NCBI GenBank assembly: GCA_030065205.1
Contig: JASJDN010000039.1
Coordinates: 1 to 40,340, forward strand
Direction of reading: 5' to 3'
DNA length: 40,340 nt
DNA from: Crocosphaera sp.
Lineage (GTDB): Bacteria; Cyanobacteriota; Cyanobacteriia; Cyanobacteriales; Microcystaceae
Below the pieces are notes generated by a model that made no database searches, was not told the DNA's origin, and worked only from the letters and a program-made list of their open reading frames with translations. The position numbers were made by a program, and so were the translations under genes. Numbering within the stretch: the stretch's first letter is position 1; every line of letters begins with the position of its first letter. Positions 15,188 to 23,591 of the stretch are shown one piece after another.

Positions 15188-16477
15188 ATGAATAACCTAT
15201 CCCAAACTTACTCAAGACAACAAGGATCTCAAGAAGAGCAACTTCTTTACGACTACCTCTTACAGCACGTCCGGACTGATGCTCCTGGTCAATTGGTGGA
15301 GGACTTTCGTCGCTTATTCATCGAAGCACGAGGATTCCGTGACCCCCAACTTTATACGGCCTTAGAAAAAATCGTCAAACGGAAGAATGGTGACTATCAA
15401 TTTAACTATTTCTTCAACCGTTGTTGCCATATTCTTATTAACCATTGGCAGATGGATCCTCAGTCCCATGCAGCTATCCCTGAGTTAGTTGGGCTTCTTG
15501 ATAATCTTGCTCCTCCTCGGAGTGGTTATCATGGTACAGCCAATCGGGTAAGAGGTCTGATCAAAAACTTTACCAAGTGTGATCAGTATACCAAACTTCA
15601 GCGATTAGCACGGGTCATCAGCAGTAAACTGACTCCGGAGAAATCCAGTACAGTCGGTAACTTGATTCATCGTTATCCCTATCTTTATAATCATTGCCTG
15701 TTAGGAGACGAAAGTAGTCAAGAACACCAACAAACGGTTAGAAAAGTTAAAGCGCAAACAGAACGACGATTTGAGGTAAATTTATCTCGCTATGTTACCT
15801 ATAAAGTTAGACTGGCTCAAATGTCTCGTTCTCCTGAGTTAGTAGTCCCCGAAAAAGGTCGTATTATTCGCCCCGTTAAAAATCCCACCCTGCTCAAAGA
15901 TAAGGAGTTAAATCAAGCTTTAAAGCATTATGTGGGAACGGTTGATGGCAGTTATACCTATAAGAGTTTATCCCAAAATTTCTTGAGTCATACCGTTCAT
16001 ACTCAAAGCTTTGGACGTTACAAAGACGATCTCTATGAGTATATTCTCACTTCCTTAGATCCTAAATATTCCAAAGGACAATTTAATAAGAATCTTTATA
16101 ATTTACTGCAAAATACCCTCCCTGAATGTAATCATCAAAAACCCAGTGAGTTCCTAATGCTACGGACTGCCAGTCAGTTGATGAATTTCTTGGTGGTGGA
16201 AAATGGAAAGAAACCGGATCACTACGTCTTTGTGGATATGATTTCTAATATGGGAGTCACTCGGACGATGGGTTTATTGCTTAAAGTGGTTCTAGTTTCT
16301 AGTAAGGTTAAACCTTATTTAGAGAAGCGTTTTTCCATCCTCTTTAATCACTATGAATCCTTCACTAAGGAAGGGGTTCCTTGGTTGGTCAAATCCTTAG
16401 AAAATTTACAATTGGCCTTTAGTGTTCATTTTGGTAAGGTCGATTTATCCTGTTTAAAACAAGTTAAAATGGGGTAG
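15188..16477 (+). CDS. unrecognised 429-aa soluble protein
   Basis: The product is full-length looking and gene-like in codon use, with no signal peptide or membrane helix. The chain is mostly helical. Residues 30-180 have repeated Leu/Tyr-rich helices (for example LYTALEKIVKRKNG and NYFFNRCCHILINHW), compatible with a helical-repeat scaffold. A basic linker at about 185-235 (VTYKVRLAQMSRSPELVVPE) is followed by a second helical half. I recall similar proteins as cyanobacterial hypotheticals but no function. A long leader with its own promoter precedes it, and a sensor kinase follows 42 nt downstream on the same strand, so it may be a partner or co-regulated gene. Confidence 0.8.
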   Translation: MNNLSQTYSRQQGSQEEQLLYDYLLQHVRTDAPGQLVEDFRRLFIEARGFRDPQLYTALEKIVKRKNGDYQFNYFFNRCCHILINHWQMDPQSHAAIPELVGLLDNLAPPRSGYHGTANRVRGLIKNFTKCDQYTKLQRLARVISSKLTPEKSSTVGNLIHRYPYLYNHCLLGDESSQEHQQTVRKVKAQTERRFEVNLSRYVTYKVRLAQMSRSPELVVPEKGRIIRPVKNPTLLKDKELNQALKHYVGTVDGSYTYKSLSQNFLSHTVHTQSFGRYKDDLYEYILTSLDPKYSKGQFNKNLYNLLQNTLPECNHQKPSEFLMLRTASQLMNFLVVENGKKPDHYVFVDMISNMGVTRTMGLLLKVVLVSSKVKPYLEKRFSILFNHYESFTKEGVPWLVKSLENLQLAFSVHFGKVDLSCLKQVKMG

Positions 16478-16519
16478 GTCAACGAAAATGAAGAATTAAA
16501 ACATCTTCTTGATATTTTT

Positions 16520-17842
16520 ATGTTTCAAGCGACACGCCGCCGTTTAGCCCTATGGTACACTGCGGTTACAGCGATTTTGCTGCTTCTGTTTGCCACAGGA
16601 GTCTTTTTTTATGTTCGTAGTACCCTCGTTGAGCGAGTTGATGACACCTTAAAGCACGTTATTGAGGTGGTTAACCGTTCTTTGGTCATTGAGTCCGTTG
16701 CGGTGTCTCAGGGACGTTATCAGGTGAATGTAGAAGCCAGTTTTCGAGACAACGCTGAAGCAGTGGAGGATGATCACATTGATCTTGAATGGTTTAACCC
16801 TCAAGGAGAGTTGGTATGGTCAACCTTTAGCGATCCGCCTATCATTCCCCTTCATCTTAACCGACGGGCAGAAACGGTTCATCTTAGTGGCGATCGCATT
16901 CTCAGACAAGTCACCCAGAGAATCAATTTAGACCGTTATATTTTAGGTTATTTACGGGTCAGCCATCCTTGGTTTGAGGTAACAAAACCCATTCGTCAAC
17001 TCAGTTTTGATCTGGCATTGGGAACGTTAATTACTATTATTATTGTAGGATTTATTGGTTGGTTTTTATCCGGTTTAGCCATTCAACCGATCCGAGATTC
17101 TTATCAAAGTTTAAAACAATTTACAGCCGATGCTTCCCATGAGTTAAGAAACCCCATTGCGACCATTCAAACCAATGTACAAATGGCTTTAGCTTATGGA
17201 AATAGTGATCCACAAGTCCAACAACGACAATTAAAAGTGGTAGAACGGTTAACGAAACGGTTAGGAAATTTGGTCAATGATTTATTATTTTTAGCCCGTT
17301 CTGATAGTGGAATGTTACAAATTAGACAGCAAGAAATTCCTTTAGATGCTCTATTAATTGAAGTCATAGAAGAACAAAGAACCTTAGCCCAACAAAAAAA
17401 TATTTTTTTATCCTTACATATTGTAGAACCTGATAATAATAGTGAAGATAACTTTAGTTTATCAGGAGATTGGGATCAATTAGCGCGTTTATTTACCAAT
17501 TTAATTAGTAATGGTTTAGAACATAGTTTTTCTGAGGACAATGGATCAGAAAAAAACAAAAAAGTTGCCTCTGTTGAGGTAGAGTTAAAAAAAATAAAAC
17601 GCGATCGTTTACCTCAGTTACAAGTGAAAGTAAAGGATACAGGACAAGGAGTTCCTGAAGATGCTTTAAGCCATTTATTTGATCGCTTTTATCAGGTTGA
17701 TCCCTCTCGTAAAAGTGCGGGAGGTTCGGGGTTAGGACTGGCGATCGCTAAAGCAATTGTCGATAATCATCAGGGACAAATAAAAGTAGAAAGTGAGTTA
17801 GAAAAAGGCACAATATTTACAGTTCTTTTACCGATTTCTTAA
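16520..17842 (+). CDS. membrane sensor histidine kinase
   Basis: This 440-aa inner-membrane two-component sensor has transmembrane helices at about 12-32 and 166-186, enclosing a periplasmic sensor of about 130 residues. The dimerisation/phosphoacceptor box has H207 in FTADASHELRNPIATIQ. ATP-binding boxes are all present: N box (FTNLISNGLEHS), G1 (VKDTGQGVPE) and G2 (GSGLGLAIAKA). No PAS or GAF domain is visible, and the HAMP-like linker is very short. The H-box style resembles the RppB/ManS/NrsS-type metal or redox sensors of cyanobacteria, but the signal cannot be told from sequence. No response regulator is adjacent, so the kinase is an orphan here. Confidence 0.93.
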   Translation: MFQATRRRLALWYTAVTAILLLLFATGVFFYVRSTLVERVDDTLKHVIEVVNRSLVIESVAVSQGRYQVNVEASFRDNAEAVEDDHIDLEWFNPQGELVWSTFSDPPIIPLHLNRRAETVHLSGDRILRQVTQRINLDRYILGYLRVSHPWFEVTKPIRQLSFDLALGTLITIIIVGFIGWFLSGLAIQPIRDSYQSLKQFTADASHELRNPIATIQTNVQMALAYGNSDPQVQQRQLKVVERLTKRLGNLVNDLLFLARSDSGMLQIRQQEIPLDALLIEVIEEQRTLAQQKNIFLSLHIVEPDNNSEDNFSLSGDWDQLARLFTNLISNGLEHSFSEDNGSEKNKKVASVEVELKKIKRDRLPQLQVKVKDTGQGVPEDALSHLFDRFYQVDPSRKSAGGSGLGLAIAKAIVDNHQGQIKVESELEKGTIFTVLLPIS

Positions 17843-17862
17843 ACTTGAAATAACCATTTTTT

Positions 17863-19140
17863 CTAAGGCTGTAGGGGAAATTTCCGTTCACGAAGTATCT
17901 TCTCTACAATCTCAACTTGGTTAGGACTTTTTGCTTTAGTCTCAGCCAATAGCATTTTGACAAACTCTGGTGGGACTTGTTCGTCTTGAGTAGGTATTTT
18001 GAATTTTAACCAGGCTGATGCAATGATTGAGTCTGCGACATCACGACCTAATTTTGTACGGATCTGCCAAAAGGCTCCCCCCCAAACTTCTCCTCCGCTC
18101 TGGGGATAGTTCCAGGGTTGAAGGCTTTTTAACTCATCGAAATTTTTGTTATTGGAAAGCGTCCGAATATACGGTTTATTGGGGTCGTAGACCTTAATGG
18201 CTTTCTCTCCCACATAAGGAGTGTTGAGAAAACTACACGCAAAGTAGTCTGCCAATCCCGATTCAATTGCTGCGTAATTACCCTTCCACTCCTGATCCTT
18301 ATTTAACATCAACAAATGATGGTTATACTCTCGCAGAGGAACTGTCGGGTCGTCTGCCAGTTTAGAATGAATAAAGATTTGGTTGTTTGAGTAATACGCA
18401 TTCAGTGACTTACGTTCTTCTTTGACAATTACTTTTTCTTCTGGATAGGAAAATCCCACTTTATCTAAATAAGAAAAATAGCTATCGAAAAGTTGCTCAA
18501 TCCTCTTCAGCAATTCCTGATCAAGAGCCGTTGATTGTTCAAATCCAACTCTTGCATTAGAGGAGGGCAATGATGGACCACGGCCTGGAGTCCTTTTTTT
18601 GAGGAACTTTCTAAGTTTATTCATTAGGGGTGGATCATTCACTAGCCCTGAAGAGAGGAGAAACTCAAGATTATCGGCAGCTTTTTCTGTGTCATCGGTT
18701 TTGATCATCTCCAAAATACGGCTATATTCGGCTTTTGATCTTTCTAAGTGACGCTCTTGATATCCGTTAACAAAAGCAACACAAGCATTGCCCGCAGCAG
18801 CAACAGCAGCAGCAAAGACGGCAACCGTTAATGGGTTGAACCATTTAGAAGTTGCTTGTTCGGCTTTTCGTATTCTTATTGCTTCATCACGATTGTCTTG
18901 CTCACGTTCCTTTAGTTGAAGTTCTCGCTTGCGAAGTTCTAACTCGGCCTGCCATTTCTCCCGTTCTAAATCCATTGGTTTGACCTCATTATTCTGTGCT
19001 AAGAAAAATTCAATCTTTCCCTCTTCTATCCGATTAGCTCCCGTTGGAGATTCTATATTGACAGCAGTAACCATACTATGGTTAGAAGTAGCAACAGTAA
19101 CAGCCAAGACCGCCATATATAGTAACTTTTTGTAGATCAT
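17863..19140 (-). CDS. membrane-anchored gluzincin-like protein with degenerate HExxH
   Basis: This 425-aa protein has an N-terminal hydrophobic segment (about 4-20), probably a signal peptide. A charged coiled coil (about 57-97) leads to a transmembrane helix (about 104-124) with the chain continuing on the far side. The C-terminal half looks like a gluzincin zinc-peptidase fold. REYNHH at 270-275 sits where HExxH should be, ESGLADYFA at 293-301 matches the downstream Glu helix, and GGEVWGGAFWQIRTKLG matches the late alpha helix of this fold. The first zinc ligand is Arg, so activity is doubtful unless H274/H275 compensate. Convergent with the sensor kinase, 20 nt between stops. The function is unknown. 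Confidence 0.75.
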   Translation of the reverse strand: MIYKKLLYMAVLAVTVATSNHSMVTAVNIESPTGANRIEEGKIEFFLAQNNEVKPMDLEREKWQAELELRKRELQLKEREQDNRDEAIRIRKAEQATSKWFNPLTVAVFAAAVAAAGNACVAFVNGYQERHLERSKAEYSRILEMIKTDDTEKAADNLEFLLSSGLVNDPPLMNKLRKFLKKRTPGRGPSLPSSNARVGFEQSTALDQELLKRIEQLFDSYFSYLDKVGFSYPEEKVIVKEERKSLNAYYSNNQIFIHSKLADDPTVPLREYNHHLLMLNKDQEWKGNYAAIESGLADYFACSFLNTPYVGEKAIKVYDPNKPYIRTLSNNKNFDELKSLQPWNYPQSGGEVWGGAFWQIRTKLGRDVADSIIASAWLKFKIPTQDEQVPPEFVKMLLAETKAKSPNQVEIVEKILRERKFPLQP

Positions 19141-19302
19141 GACAATTCTTCAGGATTTTGTCTGTTTGCTGGCTGATTTGTTAACTATTCTGTCACTTTT
19201 AACCTAGTTATTTTAGTTTATATCAACATTTAGGGGGATGTTCTACCAAAGAAATAAACTGTAACTTTGAAGTTAATCCCCCTCTAGCAAAACGAAGCTT
19301 AC

Positions 19303-20931
19303 TTATTCCCATTCAATGGTTCCTGGGGGTTTAGAGGTGATATCATAGACCACACGGTTAACCCCTTTGACCTCATTGACGATACGATTAGACATAATTT
19401 CTAAGAGATCGTAGGGAACCTTGGCCCAGTCTGCGGTCATGCCATCTTCGCTTTGAATCAAACGTAACACAACGGGATGGGCATAAGTACGCTGATCTCC
19501 CATCACCCCAACGCTACGAATGGGAAGAAGAACAGCGAATGCTTGCCAAAAATCATGGTACATTCCCTGTTTACCAATTTCATCCCGAACCACAAAATCA
19601 GCGTCTCGTAAGATGTTGAGGCGTTCAGAAGTCACTTCCCCAATAATACGAATGGCTAACCCCGGGCCAGGAAAAGGGTGACGGCGCACAATTTCTTCCG
19701 GTAACCCAATGGAACGCCCTACTTTACGAACTTCGTCTTTAAATAGCTTGCGGAGGGGTTCCACTAACTTAAAACGGAGATCCTTAGGAAGTCCGCCGAC
19801 ATTGTGGTGACTTTTGATTTTAACGGCAACCCGTTCTCCTGTTTTGGGGTCAACATTAGTATCGGCTGACTCGATCACATCGGGGTAAAGGGTTCCTTGG
19901 GCTAAATAATCGAATGGGCCCAGACGTTTAGACTCTTCTTCAAACACTTGAATAAATTCATGACCGATGAGACGGCGTTTTTTCTCTGGGTCCGTTACTC
20001 CTTCGAGTTGTTTTAAGAAGCGATCGCGGGCATTAACATATTCTACGGGAATATGAAACTGTCTATCAAATATCTCCATCAGGCGTTCAGGTTCCCCTTT
20101 CCGCATAAACCCTTGGTCGATAAACATACAGGTTAACTTATCCCCAATGGCTTGATGCAACAAAAAGGCGAGGGTGGAGGAATCTACACCACCAGATAAG
20201 GCCAGTAATACCCGTTTATCTCCTACTTTTGCCCGAATCTCACGAATAGTCTCATCTACAAAGGCTTCTGTTGTCCAGGTGGGTTCACATTCACAGATAT
20301 GGTAAACAAAGTTACGAATCAGGGCAATACCATCGACCGAGTGAACCACTTCGGGGTGGAATTGTACCCCAAAGAGTTTCTTGTTGTGATCAGCAATAGC
20401 AGCACATAAGGTATTTTCGGTATGAGCTAAAATGGAGAAGCCATCGGGAAGACGAGTACAAGAGTCTCCGTGACTCATCCACATGGTTGAACCATCTTCA
20501 ACATTGGTTAAGAGGTCTGTGGGGTCATCGATGCGAAGAGAGGCTTTTCCATACTCTCCTCTGATCGCTTTTTCTACTTGTCCCCCAAGTTGTTTGACCA
20601 TTAATTGCATTCCATAACACACTCCCAACACGGGAATACCTAGTTCCCAAATACGGGGGTCACATTGAGGGGCGCGATCGTCATACACTGAGTTGGGCCC
20701 CCCTGATAAAATAATCCCTTTGGGGTTGAGTTGACGTAATTTCTCTACAGTTGTGCGATAAGAGAGAACTTCGGAATAAACTTGGGTTTCTCGAATGCGA
20801 CGGGCGATTAATTCTGAATATTGAGAACCAAAGTCAAGGATGACAATTATTTGGCGACTGAGACTTTTATCAAGGGTGTTGCTGGGTAAAGTCTCGGGTT
20901 GGTTATTAAGGGAAGGGGTTTGAGTAGTCAC
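19303..20931 (-). CDS. guaA: GMP synthase (glutamine-hydrolysing)
   Basis: This 542-aa cytoplasmic enzyme converts XMP to GMP with ATP and glutamine. The N-terminal class-I amidotransferase has the triad C105 (LGVCYGMQL), H192 and E194 (QFHPEVVHS). The ATP-pyrophosphatase P-loop SGGVDSS lies at 246-252. The C-terminal dimerisation domain carries [12 protein letters not shown] and ends PPGTIEWE, the invariant family ending. The first 25 residues before [18 protein letters not shown] are a short variable extension. A 530-bp gap separates it from the next gene upstream on its strand. Confidence 0.98.
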   Translation of the reverse strand: MTTQTPSLNNQPETLPSNTLDKSLSRQIIVILDFGSQYSELIARRIRETQVYSEVLSYRTTVEKLRQLNPKGIILSGGPNSVYDDRAPQCDPRIWELGIPVLGVCYGMQLMVKQLGGQVEKAIRGEYGKASLRIDDPTDLLTNVEDGSTMWMSHGDSCTRLPDGFSILAHTENTLCAAIADHNKKLFGVQFHPEVVHSVDGIALIRNFVYHICECEPTWTTEAFVDETIREIRAKVGDKRVLLALSGGVDSSTLAFLLHQAIGDKLTCMFIDQGFMRKGEPERLMEIFDRQFHIPVEYVNARDRFLKQLEGVTDPEKKRRLIGHEFIQVFEEESKRLGPFDYLAQGTLYPDVIESADTNVDPKTGERVAVKIKSHHNVGGLPKDLRFKLVEPLRKLFKDEVRKVGRSIGLPEEIVRRHPFPGPGLAIRIIGEVTSERLNILRDADFVVRDEIGKQGMYHDFWQAFAVLLPIRSVGVMGDQRTYAHPVVLRLIQSEDGMTADWAKVPYDLLEIMSNRIVNEVKGVNRVVYDITSKPPGTIEWE

Positions 20932-21461
20932 GTTTTGAGGATAGAAATAGTAGAAATAATGTAGAGGTATTTGTTTAATAGATTAGTGTAAAATTTTTTC
21001 GGAAAAATTACCACTAATTAAGAATATCTCGACTCCCCTATCAGCTAAGCTGTTAAACATCTAAATTGCTCGATAAGACTGACGGGGAGAGGGGTAGAGG
21101 GTTTACTAATTAGTAGCTAAATTTAATAATCTGCTGTTTAACTGCAAAACAGCTTATCACTTTGGATAATTTTATGATTCGTTAACATTTCTGATTTCAA
21201 GTTTTCTCATGAGCATAGCAAGCTACCCGTGTATGATGAATCAATTATTGACCAAAACTGTTAAGTTGGATTGTATCATGATTGGGGGTTTAAGCAGAAA
21301 AACTTATACCAAGTAACCTTTTTTTGACTTCGAGCGAAGCGATAACAATATTCGTGAAAAAATGAATCACAAGTGACTACAGTAGAAACATCAAAACAGA
21401 AATCAGAGCTAATTAATTTTAACTCTGATTTGGTAATTGATAAGTTTTGGGTATATATTCT
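20932..21461. other. 530-bp intergenic region
   Basis: It contains no supported gene. A small hairpin pairs GCTGTTT (21133-21139) with AAACAGC (21147-21153). The probable terminator of the PEP-CTERM gene lies at 21400-21431. The guaA promoter must lie in the part near 20932-21010, but no clear -35/-10 pair was seen. Confidence 0.5.
21386..21431 (-). terminator. probable terminator of the PEP-CTERM genes
   Basis: On the minus strand AAATCAGAG (21431-21423) pairs with CTCTGATTT (21408-21400) around a 14-nt loop and is followed by CTGTTTTGATG. It lies about 30 nt past the stop of the first PEP-CTERM gene. The tail is T-rich but not a pure T-run, so the terminator is weak or moderate. Confidence 0.45.
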
Positions 21462-22013
21462 TTACGATTTTTTCTTCAATTTACTGGTGAGTCCTAGAAC
21501 TCCAACCGTCATTAATGTAATAAGAGAACTTGGCTCAGGAGTGCTTTCTACTACAGGAGTAAAATTGACTGAATCAATACTACTTTCTAAACTATCTGAG
21601 GTATCTTGATTAGTCAAAATAGCAACGACTGGACCCAAAAAATCTAAGTTAAAACCATTAACCGTACTAAAAAAGTTCACAGTGGAATTAACAATTTCAC
21701 CGTTAACAACTTCAAAAGAGTTGGACTCAGCAAGGGTAACAAAATCGGTACCATTGGGGGGTAATACTTCAGTAGGAGCAGATGTAATCATCAGGGAAGT
21801 AGCAGCCAAAATACCATCTCCATCAGGTAACTCGATAGTACCTTCTACAGCACCTTCTACTGAACCAGTTTCATTACTGAAGGAGAAGCTAAAAGTCGCA
21901 GCATTCGCTACGGAAGTAGAACCAAAAACAGAAGCTACAGCTAAACTAATAGCAGCATAGCTGAAACCTTTATTTTTGCGGAGAGAGAGAATTTTATTTT
22001 GTGAATTTTTCAT
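21462..22013 (-). CDS. PEP-CTERM sorting-signal protein (copy 1)
   Basis: This 183-aa secreted protein has a signal peptide (about 1-39, AISLAVASVFGSTSVANA) and a beta-rich acidic mature part. The C-terminal sorting tail at 157-183 has STPEPSS, a hydrophobic helix and a KLKKKS basic end. PEP-CTERM tails are recognised and cut by exosortases, which release or attach proteins at the cell surface in step with exopolysaccharide production. No exosortase gene is in the window. A close paralogue starts upstream at 22743. The mature domain has no known enzyme motif. Confidence 0.88.
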   Translation of the reverse strand: MKNSQNKILSLRKNKGFSYAAISLAVASVFGSTSVANAATFSFSFSNETGSVEGAVEGTIELPDGDGILAATSLMITSAPTEVLPPNGTDFVTLAESNSFEVVNGEIVNSTVNFFSTVNGFNLDFLGPVVAILTNQDTSDSLESSIDSVNFTPVVESTPEPSSLITLMTVGVLGLTSKLKKKS

Positions 22014-22188
22014 GGTTAATGATGGTTTAGGTTAAGTCTTTATTTGAAAGTCTAAAGATATATTTTTGATAAAGTCAACCTTTAGTTAAGAAATTTTGAA
22101 AAAATTTCCAAATTTTGTTGTCCTCTAGTTTACTAATTGAGTATTTTAGTCGATTGTAAACTGGACTGTTTTTACTATTGTAACTTGT

Positions 22189-22743
22189 CTAGGCTTTTTT
22201 CTTTAGTTGACTAGCTACTCCTAACATACCAAGGGTTATTACAGTAATTAGAGATGTAGGCTCAGGAGTTGATGCTACAGGGTTAAAATTGACTGAATTG
22301 ATACGACTTTGTACAATGTCTGCTGTCGCTTGATTAGTTAATGTAGCAAAACTTGCACCAAAAAAGCTTAAGATAAAATTATTAGTTGGGCTGAAAAAGT
22401 CAACATTTGAATTGACAATTTGTCCATCAAGAATTTCAAACGAGTTCAACTGAGCATTGGTAAAAAAATCTGTACCATTGGGGGGGGATACTTCATCAGG
22501 AGCAGAGGTGACAACCACAGAAGTTGCAGCAAAAATGCCATCACCATCAGGTAATTCAATTATCCCTTCTACAGTACCAGGTACTCCAGCAGATGAAAGG
22601 TTTTCATCAGTGAAGGAGAAGGTAAAAGTGGCAGCATTCACCACAGAAGCAGAAGCAAAAACAGAAACTACAGCTAAACCAACAGCAACGTAGTTGAACT
22701 CATTCTTATTATTGGGAAGGGATTTGTATTGTGAATTTTTCAT
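22189..22743 (-). CDS. PEP-CTERM sorting-signal protein (copy 2)
   Basis: This 184-aa paralogue of the neighbouring protein shares the start MKNSQ, the signal peptide and the TIELPDGDGI-type core (here GIIELPDGDGIFAATSV), and ends with STPEPTS, a hydrophobic helix and QLKKKA (158-184). The two genes are about 175 bp apart on the same strand, clearly a tandem duplication that has since diverged. Each has its own spacing and perhaps its own promoter. Role inferred: surface or matrix protein processed by an exosortase encoded elsewhere. Confidence 0.88.
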   Translation of the reverse strand: MKNSQYKSLPNNKNEFNYVAVGLAVVSVFASASVVNAATFTFSFTDENLSSAGVPGTVEGIIELPDGDGIFAATSVVVTSAPDEVSPPNGTDFFTNAQLNSFEILDGQIVNSNVDFFSPTNNFILSFFGASFATLTNQATADIVQSRINSVNFNPVASTPEPTSLITVITLGMLGVASQLKKKA

Positions 22744-22815
22744 GGTTATTTATAATCCCATTTAAGTATCTATTCTTAAGATACAAGTATATTTGTTGTT
22801 TGATCAAGTTAACTT

Positions 22816-22992
22816 TCAATTAAGAAACGTTTCGAGAACATTCAGTATTTTTTCGGCTGTGGTTTGCCAATTAAATTTTTTGGACTGTTGTAAACCGAGG
22901 GGTTTTAACTGCGATCGCATTTCATCATCTATGGCAATTTTTTCCATCGCAGTTGTTATCTCTTCTACATTATACGGGTTAATTAATAAACT
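22816..22992 (-). pseudogene. C-terminal fragment of a family-4 glycosyltransferase
   Basis: About 58 residues (LLINPYNVEEITTAMEKIAI to the LNVLETFLN end) repeat the C-terminus of the intact glycosyltransferase at 23592-24686 at both protein and DNA level, including the shared GCGATCGC at about 22912. Similarity stops abruptly near 22990, where the intact gene continues with AAL and a Gly-Asp loop. Upstream to the ATG at 23079 the frame is open but unrelated, and that ATG overlaps the stop of the coiled-coil gene (TAATG). The fragment lacks all catalytic parts. Confidence 0.8.
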
Positions 22993-23078
22993 AATTCTTT
23001 TGCCTTTTGTCTCTTTGCTCTCGCCTGTTACCAACACTTTAGTTATGAATTTATTATATATTTGGGCAACAAGAAGCA

Positions 23079-23543
23079 TTAAGGTTTAAGATTTCCCCCT
23101 CGCAAAAACCAACCGATAACACCGCTAACTGTGGCAGTAATACTAATAATAACAAATTGCCTCCAGTTCTTTAATTCTCCAACTTTTTCAGCTAAATCGG
23201 GAATTTTATCAACAGCCGGTTTCCAAGTTTCTAAACGAGTATCCACCATTCCTAATTGTTTATCCACTGCTATTAATTTTTCTTTGACCTCACCTTGTCC
23301 TTTTTCTACCTTAGTTAATCTTATATCAACATTTGTTAATTGAGTTTCTACGCTGGTTAGTCTTGTATCAACGTTAGTTAATTGAGTCTCTACGCCGGTT
23401 AATCTTGTATCAACATTTGTTAATTGAGTTTCTACTCCAGTTAACCTAGTCCCGATGTTAGTCAATCTATTTTCTAAGACTTGATGATTACTGATAATCA
23501 AATCTTTTAATTCTTTTAGGTCATTTTCTGTTACTTTTGCCAT
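23079..23543 (-). CDS. coiled-coil protein with C-terminal membrane anchor
   Basis: This 154-aa protein has a long amphipathic coiled coil (about 5-125). Residues 32-73 are three near-perfect copies of the 14-residue unit TRLTGVETQLTNVD, encoded by three 42-bp DNA repeats at 23325-23450, with diverged copies on each side. A transmembrane helix at about 129-147 (VIISITATVSGVIGWFL) is followed by RGGNLKP. The build resembles phage haemolysin XhlA-like or DUF1640-like tail-anchored coiled coils. The gene is wedged between an intact glycosyltransferase and a fragment of the same. Its stop overlaps the start of the fragment. Function unknown. Confidence 0.8.
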   Translation of the reverse strand: MAKVTENDLKELKDLIISNHQVLENRLTNIGTRLTGVETQLTNVDTRLTGVETQLTNVDTRLTSVETQLTNVDIRLTKVEKGQGEVKEKLIAVDKQLGMVDTRLETWKPAVDKIPDLAEKVGELKNWRQFVIISITATVSGVIGWFLRGGNLKP

Positions 23544-23591
23544 GATGTTATTCTCGAATTGGTTATCTTATTTTTATTATATAAGGATCAC

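Noticed and set aside
16520-17842. Assigning the kinase as RppB or ManS
   Set aside because: H-box likeness alone cannot choose between these; no response regulator or metal gene is adjacent.
22816-23079. 87-aa frame as an intact glycosyltransferase
   Set aside because: Only the last 58 residues match; catalytic and acceptor parts are missing.
23325-23450. Regular 42-bp repeats as a CRISPR array
   Set aside because: The units are contiguous without spacers and encode an in-frame heptad repeat.
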